From the NCBI GenBank assembly GCA_905250075.1, contig CAJNOP010000026.1:976419-1040418 (forward strand): 64,000 nt of DNA, read 5' to 3'. Numbering within the stretch: position 1 is the stretch's first letter; each line of letters opens with the position of its first letter. A program made the position numbers and the translations under genes. This DNA comes from Rotaria sp. Silwood1. Lineage: Eukaryota; Rotifera; Eurotatoria; Philodinida; Philodinidae. This document shows positions 40,843 through 51,104 of the stretch, piece after piece. The notes under the pieces are model-generated. The model made no database searches, was not told the DNA's origin, and saw only the letters and a program-made list of their open reading frames with translations.

Positions 40843-42325
40843 AAGAAAAAAAAAAGTTTATTCTATATCTCGACTCAAATCTAGTCAATGAAAGATTGTA
40901 TATGTATTATTTGTCATTATTTTTCTTTTTTTAGAAATAGTTGTAAAATGTATACAATGAATTATATATCTCTTCTTTTCTTGTTTTTTTGTTTTTTTTC
41001 GTGTACAATCTTTTGTTTTTGATTATTGCAATAAGCACGAATTTTTCAATGTGCTTTAAATATAATATTTATATATAGATATTAATGTGTAATATGATTT
41101 TATATTGAAGAGAATTATAATCTGGTACAAAGTCTTATTAAATTCAAGAGATTGTTCATCGATAAATTTCAAGATTAATTTTAATTTAAATAATTGAAAC
41201 TATAAAACTAATAGAGAGCAAAAAAAGAATAATTAGAAGAGAATTGTTTTTGAATATCGAGTTTTCAGATTTAAGGATGGATTTTGTTATTCATGATATG
41301 AAAAAAAAAAAGAAAAAGATTTTGATATCTATTTTAAGATTATCATTCTCAGTAAGATTTATCAGTATTTTCAATCATACAATAAAAGCTAAACTTGAAA
41401 TATATATCAAATGTGGCAAAAATTTTGTGACATTTTCGTTCTGCATGTAACTCTGTCCAGGAACATTATAAAATCTTAATCATCATTTTTTTTCAAAAGA
41501 TGCTCTATTGAATTCACGAAGTCAAATATAAGTATTTCTAACTTTTTAATAGACTATCAACACTAAATACGTGTGTCATTCTAGAAGGAAAAATCGAAAA
41601 AGTTTGTTGTGTGATTGACAATTAAGTTTATATTTAATGAAATAAATGTTAAACAAGATGAACTGTTCCAAGTATTGTAAAAAATTAAAATGTTCATCAT
41701 TCTACAAATACTTCCTATGAGATCAGTACTGATATATTCTTAACGCAGTTTCATCATCTACAAAGTAATACAGGTGAAAATATTTCATTTCAGGGCAAAT
41801 CATTCATACCAATTGGCAGAAACTTCAGAGAGGGTCCACCAGAATACCAGGCAACTTGGCTGGAAAAAAATTTTTGATTTTTGATTTAATTATCTTAAAA
41901 GAAAGGCCTTACATAGTTAGTATTAAATCCAAAATATGAGCTTATTCTGACAATCTCTTCCAGAATTACGAGATACACACTGAAAACAGGGTCGAAAGAC
42001 ATAAGGAAAAAATGTCACTTTTTTGTACTTTTTAGTATAATCAATATCACTTTATTATTTCGAGCATTAACATAGTACTATCTTTTACCAAAAGAAAGAG
42101 CATGTTTTATTTTATTTATCTATGTGTTTTTCAACCCATCAGACACATCATTATGGGGAGAAAACGAGCCAATTGAGTGTACTTTTAACAAAAAAATGCT
42201 TGGTTTTTTCACATTTTTTTGAAAGTATTTTGACCGATGAGATTCAAAAATGGCGGAGTGCCACAAATTTTATGACATCAGCAGAAAGCCCATGAAAAAC
42301 TGCATCTTCTGATATGAAAATACCT
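40843..42325. other. intergenic DNA 3' of ASXL
   Basis: The first few hundred bases would be the ASXL 3' untranslated region. No gene is supported; the Lys/Ile-rich open frame at 41,244-41,450 is not convincing. Confidence 0.4.
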
Positions 42326-42690
42326 AAGAAAAACGATGGCCCGGTTGTTTAAATTTTTTAAACAAAGAACACGACTATCTGAGTTATATACATATATTAC
42401 GATCATGGTAGATGACTTTTCCTTACTTGAAACATCGAAGCCCATTTCACATTATATACTAATCGGTAGATCAAATCGAGATCTATCAAATGGTGATAAA
42501 ATATATGGAGGAAAAAATGGTTAAGTGGGTCTAATGGTTGAAACAACGGGAGCAAGGTCATGCATAGTAGGGTATATAGGAATGTTATAATGATGATAGA
42601 GAACTTTTCATCATTCGAAACATGCAGGTCCACTTTACATTATATATTAATCAATAGATTTGATCGATGTCTATCAATTTATATAACATA
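42326..42690 (+). repeat. diverged tandem duplication, unit about 185 bp
   Basis: The stretch from about 42,403 (GTAGATGACTTTTCCTTACT, GAAACATCGAAGCCCATTTC, ACATTATATACTAATCGGTA, ATCTATCAAATGG) recurs about 186 bp later (ATAGAGAACTTTTCATCATT, GAAACATGCAGGTCCACTTT, ACATTATATATTAATCAATA, GTCTATCAATTTA). The copies look roughly three-quarters identical by eye. Function unknown. Confidence 0.6.
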
Positions 42691-43114
42691 GTCTTCCCAG
42701 CACGATCGCTACACTCAACGCTAGAGCCATACGCTTCGAAGTATAAAGTAATATTTCAATGATGACAAAAAATTCACATAAATAAGTGAGAAGCTGTGTC
42801 TAATCTTTAAAATGTTAGAAAAAGATTCTCTAACCTGTGGTAAGGTATATGATGACAGAATTTATTTAATGATATTGTTTCAAGGATTGTCTCAAATATG
42901 ATGATAGTGAGATGTTAATAATATTTAAAAAAATTTTGTATTTTCTGAACGAATTGAAGACTTTAAGTACCTTCTGTATAAATATAATCTAGTGCATTAT
43001 TCTTTTCCCAAAATGAAAATAAAAAACATAAGAAAACACACTTTTTGTATAATAAATTGATAAGATCTTTATGACTAAATAAAATTATACTCTCGTTAAT
43101 TTTAGATCACATCG

Positions 43115-43338
43115 ATGGACAATTTTGATCCAGCAATGCCCCACGATGAAACAATGCCATTTGCACCATCAAATGAATCACTAAAGTCATGTAAGTAATT
43201 TAAAAACAATGTATATCAGGTCTGCTTACTTTTGTTGTAGACTATTTTGGACTGAAAACAATAGCAATAGTGGCTGCTGCTAGTGCTGCTGGTGGTTTCT
43301 TTATTGGAACCCTTTTCATGAAGTACAAGTTAAAATAA
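43115..43338 (+). CDS. 57-residue two-exon membrane microprotein
   Basis: Exon 1 is 43,115-43,190 and exon 2 is 43,241-43,338. The junction has a full GTAAGT donor and a TTGTTGTAG acceptor around a 50-bp intron and closes in frame (phase 1). The 25-residue N-terminal part is acidic and polar (MDNFDPAMPHDETMP). After YYFGLKT comes one hydrophobic, small-residue-rich helix (IAIVAAASAAGGFFIGTLF, about residues 33-51), then a basic end (MKYKLK). This suggests a tail-anchored or single-pass protein with a short basic tail, in the size range of small mitochondrial or ER subunits; I cannot name it. A TTTTAG acceptor at 43,105, 9 bp before the ATG, points to a 5' UTR intron or trans-splicing. It is too short for usual ORF calling. 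The CCGCGG foldback starts 87 bp after the stop. Confidence 0.65.
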
Positions 43339-43425
43339 AATTAATTAAATGCCGATCCATTTACCTCAAGTCTCGACGATGAATCACCATGATCGTATAC
43401 AGCTCGACGTGAACATGGCACATTA

Positions 43426-45847
43426 CCCACGGAAAAATTTTTGAACGAAAACCGCGAAAAATCGCGGTTTCACAAATCGCGGTAATCAGCGATTTTTAGA
43501 AACCGCGAAAGTCAGACCTTTTATACGATTTTCCAAAACCGCCACAAACCGCGGTAATTTCACACAACGGTTTTCACCGGTATTCAAAAACCGCATAAAA
43601 GGTCTGACTTTCGCGGTTGAGAAAAACCGTTGACTACCGCGGTCAGAAAATATCGCGATTTTTAGCGGTCTTGACAAACCGCATAAAAGGTCTGACTTTC
43701 GCGGTTTCGAAAAACCATTAATTACCGCGGTCTTGAAAAACCGTATAAAAGGTCTGACTTTCGCGGCTTTCTGAAACCGCTGAAAACCGCGGCTTTTTGG
43801 ACCGCGATATACTGCGGTTTCCATAACCACATCTGACTCAGGTATGACCAGACTCACCTGAACTTCGGAAAACGTTCAGGTGAGCTGCCCTTCGAGGGGC
43901 ACTGTAGTGAACTTTGAGAAGTTCCATTACCACAAAGTTACTTTGTAGTGAGAGATAGAATAAAACTTATTCAAAAATTTTATGAAAATTGCGGGGCACC
44001 ACATCCTCTTAGTCCTTACACATTCCATCACGATGCTATAGGCACCAAATACACCGCGGTTCTCAGAAGAAAAACCGCGGTAACAAATAACGCGGTTATT
44101 CGACGGCATACCGAGCTTTCTTAAACCGTTGAACACCGCAGTATTTACCACCGCGGTTGCTGATAATTATACCGCGGTTTTTAAGACCGTGAAATACCGC
44201 GGTATTGATCATCACCATTACTGATGGCTACACCGCGATTTCTTAAACCGTTGAATACCGTGATATTTATCATCGCGGTTACTGATAATTATACCGCGGT
44301 TTTTAAGACCGTTGAATACCGCCGTATTGACCACCAGGATTACTGATGATTATGTGGCGGTTACTGATGGCTACACCGCGTTTTCTTAAACCGTTGAATA
44401 CCGCAGTATTTACCACCGTGGTTTTTAGTTCTTTTGGTGAAGTGATAGGTATTTGTGAGGTTTAGTTTGTCAAATGATTTATTCAATACAGCAAAAATGA
44501 GAGTGTTATAAATATGATTACAGAAGATATATTTTTTATTGTTAAATTTATGACTTTATTCAATACTTGATATTTCGGTCATATTCATTCGGCCATTGTC
44601 AAAAGTTGATGTTGTAGATATTTTTTTATTACCTGTGAGGTTGTTTGTTGTTAAAAATTGTTATTCGATAATACATACAGCTAATCGGTGAAATATTGTA
44701 TTTGCTGGACGTCCACAATCATATACTAGATTGAACGATATAGTATTAAATTAGAATCTAAAGCATAGATTCATAAAATAAAGAAATATATAAAAATAAA
44801 ATAAAATAAATATAATTTGTTTTCATTTATACTGATGATTTAGTAGAAATTTTATTCAACAGGTATAATAATACCTTTCCAACAAATACAATGTATGGCA
44901 AAGATTCTTGGTTAGTAGAAAGAACAACATGAACATGAGAAACAGCAGGTTTGGTATAGATAATGATGCAATGAATAATAATTATTAACAACAAACAAAC
45001 TCACAGAAAGTAAGAAAATACCTACAACATCAACTTTTGACAATGGTCGAATGAATGTGGTCGAAATATCACGTATTGAATAAAGTCATAAATTTAACAA
45101 CAAAAAAGGTGTTGTCTATAATAATTTTTGTAACACTCATTTCTGCTGTATTCAATAAATGGCTTGACAAAATACTACCGCTGTTACTGATGACCATACC
45201 GCGGTTTCTTAAACCGTTGATTACTGTGGTGTTTACCACCGCGGTTACTGATGATTATATCGCGGTTTTTGAAACCGTTGAATACCGCGGTATTTACCAC
45301 CGGGGTTACTGATGACTATACCGCGGTATTTACCACCGGGGTTACTGATGACTATACCGCGGTTTTACAAACCGCTGAATACCGCGGTACTCACCATCGC
45401 GATTACTAACGATTATACCGCGGTTTTTAAGACCGTTGAATACCGCGGTATTGGCCATCACGATTACTGATGATTATACCGCGGTTTCTTAAACCGTTGA
45501 ATACCGTGACATTTATCATCTCGGTTACTGATAACTATACCGCGATTTTTAAAACCGTTGAATATCGCAGTATCTACCACCGCGGTTACTAATGACTACA
45601 CCGCGGTTTTACAAACCGTTGAATACCGTGGTATTAAATACCGCAGTTTTCAATTACCATACCGCAGGTTTTAAGACCGTTGAATACTGCGGTATTCAGA
45701 AGCGTGGTTATGAATACGCGCAGCGCGGTTTCAGAGAACCGCGGTTCTGAAAAACCGCTCCCAATCGCGGTTATCCCATCGAAACCGCGGCCGAACGAAA
45801 AAAAACGCGGTTTCAAGCGGTTTTTCTAAAAAAAAAATTTCCGTGGG
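43426..45847. mobile_element. 2.4-kb foldback element packed with CCGCGG palindromes
   Basis: Both ends carry CCCACGGAAA in inverted orientation, flanked by TA (43,424-43,425 and 45,848-45,849), as in TA-targeting elements. Inside are three blocks (43,440-43,830, 44,055-44,430 and 45,180-45,800) of nested palindromic units of about 60-65 bp with the theme ACCGCGGTTT, TAAACCGTTGAATACCGCGG, TATTTACCACCGCGGTTACT, GATGATTATACCGCGG. Between the blocks, 44,460-44,690 and about 44,975-45,170 are inverted copies of one another (for example CCATTGTCAAAAGTTGATGT and its complement), so the whole unit can fold on itself around a loop near 44,690-44,950. The left outer block also repeats AAAAGGTCTGACTTTCGCGG, three times direct and once inverted. 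No transposase is visible. Confidence 0.85.
43868..43910. repeat. hairpins inside the foldback element
   Basis: CTCACCTGAAC and GTTCAGGTGAG form a perfect 11-bp stem around a roughly 10-base loop near 43,854-43,885. GCCCCT/AGGGGC-type pairing follows directly (GCCCTTCGAGGGGC). This sits in the non-CCGCGG spacer of the left arm. Confidence 0.6.
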
Positions 45848-46240
45848 TATTATTCAACTTGAAAGTACTCATATTTATGCTATGGATTTTCTAGTATATT
45901 ATTATTTCAGTCGCAGTCAAAATTGGAAAAAACTTTATTCGTCATGTATGTTTATTTTTATTTCAGGTTATATATATTTTCTTTTTGTTTTTTGTTAAGA
46001 TTGAACAAAGTCCTCATGTTGTACTCTATGGAACAGTGTATTTACAGAGAAATATCCTTATTTAAAGATTTCATGATTCATTTAGAACAACAAATGGCTT
46101 TTTTTAACTAGTCCTAAATTTCCAGTAATCAAATTTGAACTTGAAAGTGTTACAAGTTTAGGCGATTGCATTGATAAACTTATTGACGAAAGTATTTGTA
46201 ATCAATTTAATCTCTATTTTTATTTGTTTTAATTATTTAG

Positions 46241-46820
46241 ATTTTTTTTTGTACATATCAATGGTCCAATGAACAACAATTATCAACAAAACATTTATTT
46301 TATTTTGCTAATATAGAAAATAGTATTGGTACTTATATACCTAATTCATTACGAAATAATGAATCTATATCTAATGTATGTCGAAAAATATCCTATTCGA
46401 GAGAAGAAAATTCAAGTAATTATGAATTTGTTTTTCTTTTTCTTCGAGATGAAATTTTCTTCTTATTAATTAGAATCGACAACCACGTGCTATTTTCTAC
46501 GAATTTTCATATATTTGTTACAATAAGTAAACAGATTTACTTCAACGGCAATTACAGAGTGGATGATCGATATGTAAGCATTATAGAGTTAAAATTCTAT
46601 GTTTGAATTTTATTCATTTAGAAAAATATTCGTCAAAATCGATTCATTGAAACATTACAATGCATAACAAACGTATGGCAAAGTTAAAATGAATGTTTAC
46701 AAATTGAGTCTTCAAGGTGATATGGTCGTTCATTGTCGAAACTTATCAGCAGCTTCAAGTCCTCTTGGAACTCCACAGCCATCTAATTATTGTGACTTTG
46801 TAACAATACAACTCGACTGA
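46241..46820 (+). pseudogene. broken multi-exon gene, family not recognised
   Basis: Between TTATTTAG (ending 46,240) and a GTAAGC donor at 46,574, the plus strand is open for 111 codons without an ATG (contains TYQWSNEQQLSTKHLFYFAN, IPNSLRNNESISNVCRKISY and ISKQIYFNGNYRVDDRY). A 46-bp intron follows, then an exon from 46,622 (KNIRQNRFIETLQCITNVWQ) that stops at TAA 46,685-46,687. One base later, in another frame, coding-like text resumes (NVYKLSLQGDMVVHCRNLSA ... CDFVTIQLD) to TGA at 46,820. Upstream, 46,105-46,200 has another block (FPVIKFELESVTSLGDCIDK) and 45,910-46,040 further pieces broken by stops. This is a gene or recent pseudogene with at least one frame break; beta-strand-like alternation hints at a lectin-type fold, but that is weak. 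Confidence 0.5.
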
Positions 46821-47492
46821 AGATAATAATGATTATGTTTACTGATGATATGATGATTTATTTTTATTTTTTTTTTTGCGTGACTTTTGATGGTGGATCG
46901 GCACTTGGTTTATTATTCTCAACATAATGCTAGCTGTAACTTATTTTATATCAAGAATTATTTTTTTTTTTGTTCTCGTGTCTCAAAATTCAATCTTTTC
47001 TTTTTTTCTTTAATGCAATAAACTAATCAATTATGTAGTTTTTTTTGGAATTTGATCTATATATATATAGAATGCAAACATAAAAACCACAATAGTTAAA
47101 TCATTTTTGTATTTTTCAAGATAACTATAACCTGATAGATCAAAATAAACAAAAACAATTTTAAAATCTCGTTGTATTTTATTCAATCATTTGAATATTT
47201 GTCAAAAATCTTTTAGCAAGTCAAATTAATTTAAACGCAATAAAAGGTGAAGGTCAATTAACATCGATGAACTAGCATTAGAAGATGTTACTAAAGTGTC
47301 AACCATGGCTTCAAATCCAAAAGCAACATGTGGACGAGTTTTTATTAAAGTAGAAAACAATCAAAAGAAAAAAAACAAAAGACACAAAGTTTCATTTTTT
47401 TCTTTTTATTATAAATTCCTTGAACACATTTAAAAAATTTACCAATTCAATTAGTAAGCACAAAAATAAGATAGTATTCAATATAACATATA
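46821..47492. other. intergenic DNA
   Basis: AT-rich with long T homopolymers; no gene supported. Confidence 0.4.
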
Positions 47493-48053
47493 GGGTGTCC
47501 AGAAAGTAACTCCACAAAGAATAGCTTACATATATATATCTCCACCATATTTTGACCAAACGGGCTGATATTTTTACCACTGATAGAGGAGTGTGCATAG
47601 TTCATATTCATAAAGGACACGTTGTCAAAAATTGTTTAGAAATAGTACAACTAACTTCAACAAAAAACTGAGATCTTTCGTGAGTTATAAGAAAAATGAT
47701 ACTGCAGTTTTCTCAATAGATGGAACTTGCAGGATACATTTAGTAACGAGACATGTATCTGTCAGTTAACTATAAAAGCAAATGATGCTAGTGCAAGGTA
47801 GTCAAAAAAAATAGATGTCATTTATTCTTAGCTAAGAAAATAAATATATTCTTTTTTTCATAACTCGAACTATGTTACAGTTTTTTGTTGAAGTTAGTTG
47901 TGCCACTTCTAAACAATTTTTGACAACGTTTTCTTTATACATAAGAACTATGCACACTTCTCTATCAGTGATAAAAATATCAGCTCGTTTGGTCAAAATA
48001 TGGTGGAGATATGTATGTAAGCTATTCTTTGTGGAGTTACTTTCTGGACACCC
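47493..48053. mobile_element. mariner-type MITE with about 200-bp inverted repeats
   Basis: A 561-bp element begins GGGTGTCCAGAAAGTAACTC and ends with the complement (GAGTTACTTTCTGGACACCC), flanked by TA on both sides. Inverted similarity runs about 200 bp into each end, including GAATAGCTTACATA matched by TATGTAAGCTATTC and GTTGAAGTTAGTTG matched by CAACTAACTTCAAC. The central 160 bp is unique and has no transposase. TA duplication plus this end type points to the Tc1/mariner superfamily. Confidence 0.88.
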
Positions 48054-48636
48054 TATATTCTCAAACAAGAAATCAGTCCGTTCGAAATCCTTGTTGTTTG
48101 GTTTTCAAATATTCTATATCAATGGATGTGATTTGTTTTGAATAATGGCGAGAATACGTGGTTTTTATCAACCTAAACCAAACATTTTTTTTGTGCAGAA
48201 ATCTTGAAGAAAAAAGATCTTACTGTCTTGTGTCTCATTTTGAATACTGATATACCATTTTACAAAATGAAAATAAAAAATGTATCATCAAAAGTTGAGC
48301 TACTCTTTGAAGTCACGATATCATCTTCTTTTGTTGACTGATTATAAAGTCGTCACAGTTCGACCAACTGAAAAAAAAAACAAATTTTAATGAAACCAGA
48401 ACTTTCATGCATCTCGAGACAGTATAAGTTTCAGCTCTTTGTCACAACAAGTTACTAAGCTATAGCAATCTGATAGTCAAATATGAGTGAGTGTGTTGCC
48501 TGTGAACAGACTCGCAGATAGACAAAAGCCCAAGATGTCAATTTGCTTTCTGGTCGAGGTTCCACACATCATAGAGGCCTTAATAAGTCCGGAGTATCTT
48601 CAAAAACGTTCGTACTCCTGGCTTATTTCTGCTGAC
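48054..48636. other. intergenic DNA between two mobile elements
   Basis: No gene or repeat recognised. Confidence 0.4.
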
Positions 48637-49651
48637 TAGGGGTGTCATATTGCCATTACTTTTATTACTTATTACCAATAATAAGTAATAATTTTTTTTA
48701 TTACTTATTACTAGTAATAAGCAATAAAATTTAAAAGGTCATAAAAATAATTAGTAATAAAGTAATAAGTAATGACGAGTAATAAAATATTACTGTAATA
48801 AAGTAATAACAAAACAATAAATACTATATGACATAGTTAAATAAAACAGACAAGGTATTGCTATATGAACAGTGTTTTTAATGAATTAGTGCGCTCACCA
48901 AAAACAAAATGTATAGTACCCTAATGAAATAGAATTTACACACTGTTTTACAGGCTGAATAAAAAATATAGTATATACAGTGTACATGTTGAGTTTCTTT
49001 TTTACACTTTTGTTTTGACAAAATTTTTGTACCTTTATAATTAAAAGAAATTTTTCTGTTGAACGAGATCAAAACTTGATGCGTCTCATCCAATAGAAAA
49101 AATAGATATAGGTGCTGTGACATCTTACATATCAGTGTTCATATAACTTAGTATAGCGTGTGCTGACCATCTGATATGAATGTGAAGTCGTATTAAGATT
49201 ATTTTTGAGGGTGGGTTGTATCTTTGTTTTTATTTTTATTTTTGTTTAAAAAAAGGAATTGAAATAAACTTTTCATATTTGTTTTAAAAGAAAATGAATA
49301 TAATTTGTTTTATTCAGCTAATAAGAAATATAGCAAACAAAAATGTCTTACACAACAAGGAGCAATTAAATCAGAGCATCATTTCCTTGTTATTGATTGA
49401 TTGTGCTTATAAGACATCTTTTCATCTCGTCAAAATTAAAAGAAACAATGCTAGTTTATCAATAATGCATAAATATTGAGAACAAAGCTGGAATAAATAG
49501 ATATAACGTTCTCATAATGCTTTCCTGCGACAGCGCAAATCTAACCGATGATTAAAAGTATTTTTGCAATCTTATATGTGTATTACTTATTACTTCTGTA
49601 TTACTTTTTTACTTATTACTTATTACCGATAATGGTAATATGACACCCCTA
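48637..49651. mobile_element. hAT-type non-autonomous element, 1,015 bp
   Basis: Terminal inverted repeats begin TAGGGGTGTCATATT and end ATATGACACCCCTA, with an exact 8-bp target duplication CTGCTGAC (48,629-48,636 and 49,652-49,659). Subterminal regions on both sides consist of TATTACTTATTACTAGTAAT-like runs, many short direct and inverted copies of TAATAAGTAATA. The interior (48,850-49,560) has only short open frames (49,123-48,878 minus, 49,294-49,479 plus) without transposase motifs. The 8-bp duplication and TAGGGGTG end are hAT-like. Confidence 0.88.
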
Positions 49652-49659
49652 CTGCTGAC

Positions 49660-51104
49660 ATATGTCATATTTAACATATTGTTTAATAGAAAGCCGAGGT
49701 TTCGCTCATATTCACTTAGAACGTGGACTTTCGATAAAGAAAGTTCTGAAGATTTCAAAATTTTCTACAATATGAACACCAAACATTTTGGGCTACAACT
49801 AATATGGCAAAAAACTTTTTCTTTCAGTCAAATCTTTGGATTTAAACAACTCAAAGATTTGAAACTTCGATCATAAATTTGTCTCAATAAGACTTTTCTT
49901 TATAAAAAGTTTCAAATCGAAATTTTACGAGTCGACTTTTCAAGTGAATCTGAGAAGGACTAAAGTTTTGTACTTCAAAAAAAAATCATAAAAATTAAAT
50001 ATCTCGGCAGAAAAAAACATTTTTCAAGAGATTCAAAGTTCATTAGGATCTACATGATGTACTTGATCTGGGCTCGAAAGCACATCGACAACGGTGAACA
50101 CTGTTTCAACAGTATTAACAAAATTGAGTTAGAATTTTATTTATTTTAAACGACTTTTGAATATCTGTCAACACAGGTACTATTATTAGCTGTTGACCGA
50201 ATCATAACTTTTTGTTTATATCCAAAACCTAAAGTAAAATAACATTTTCATGTTATTCTTAGTAGAAGCATAGTCATAACATTAATAAGTATGCCCTACA
50301 AAAAAACGATCAATTATGATTGTCAATTCTTTTAATTTTAAGTATCTAGTGCAATCAGTCATAAATACGAGTTCAAAATTACATTCTAATATGAAATGTT
50401 CTTTTACATTATGGAAACAGCTTTTTCGTATAGAGAATCTAAAGAACTTTTTTTTCAGATTCTACTGTAACAAGAGCACCGAAGTGATTTCCATAGGATC
50501 TTTTCAATTAAGAAACGTACTTTTCAATAGACTGTTCTCTCTTATTAGGAGTTTTTCAAGATTCTTTTCACTCAAAACTATCACATCGCTATGACAATGG
50601 AAACAAAATATTATCCATAGTGTACATTGATATTGTGATGGACATAAATACTAAAAAAAATATATCAATAGGCTGCAGAAGTGACTTTTGAAAAAAAAAT
50701 CAATTCTCAGAGACGATCTTCTGCTTCATTTATCCAATAATTTTCAATTCATATAACAAGTATTGTTCTTCTCTTTCAATAAAATTCGAATGTCTATCGA
50801 CAGACATAGTACATATTGTTTTCATCAAAAAGCAATATTTTTTACATAAATTATAACTACTTTAACAATAAGTGTTTCTCTTAAAACATGCAAAAAAAAA
50901 CGGAAATTCTTAAATATCTAATTTGATTTCTTATTTTTCTCATTTGTAATATTTTATCATTTCTTAACTATAAAATACTTATACACAATTATTTAGTTGA
51001 ACACTAATTTGATAAAAGTAAGTCGCTTTATAAAGTATATGATGTAAAAAAAAACAAAGTTTAAATTTAGTTCGAAATTTTAGTGCATTATTTTATACAT
51101 AATT
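49660..51104. other. intergenic DNA 3' of BARX
   Basis: No gene supported. Open frames at 49,640-49,876 and 50,316-50,594 on the plus strand lack domains and splice context. The part next to 51,105 would be the BARX 3' untranslated region. Confidence 0.4.

Noticed and set aside
43440..45800. CRISPR-like array in the CCGCGG blocks
   Set aside because: Animal DNA; units are nested palindromes with variable spacing and related, not unique, spacers.
43486..45816. Open frames (about 123, 74, 85 and 60 codons) within the CCGCGG element
   Set aside because: They read across the palindromic repeats and repeat peptides such as SRGFQRF; an artefact of a GC-rich repeat with few stops.
50316..50594. 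92-codon frame on the plus strand
   Set aside because: Phe, Lys and Ser-rich with no domain, splice context or neighbouring coding blocks; likely chance in AT-rich DNA.
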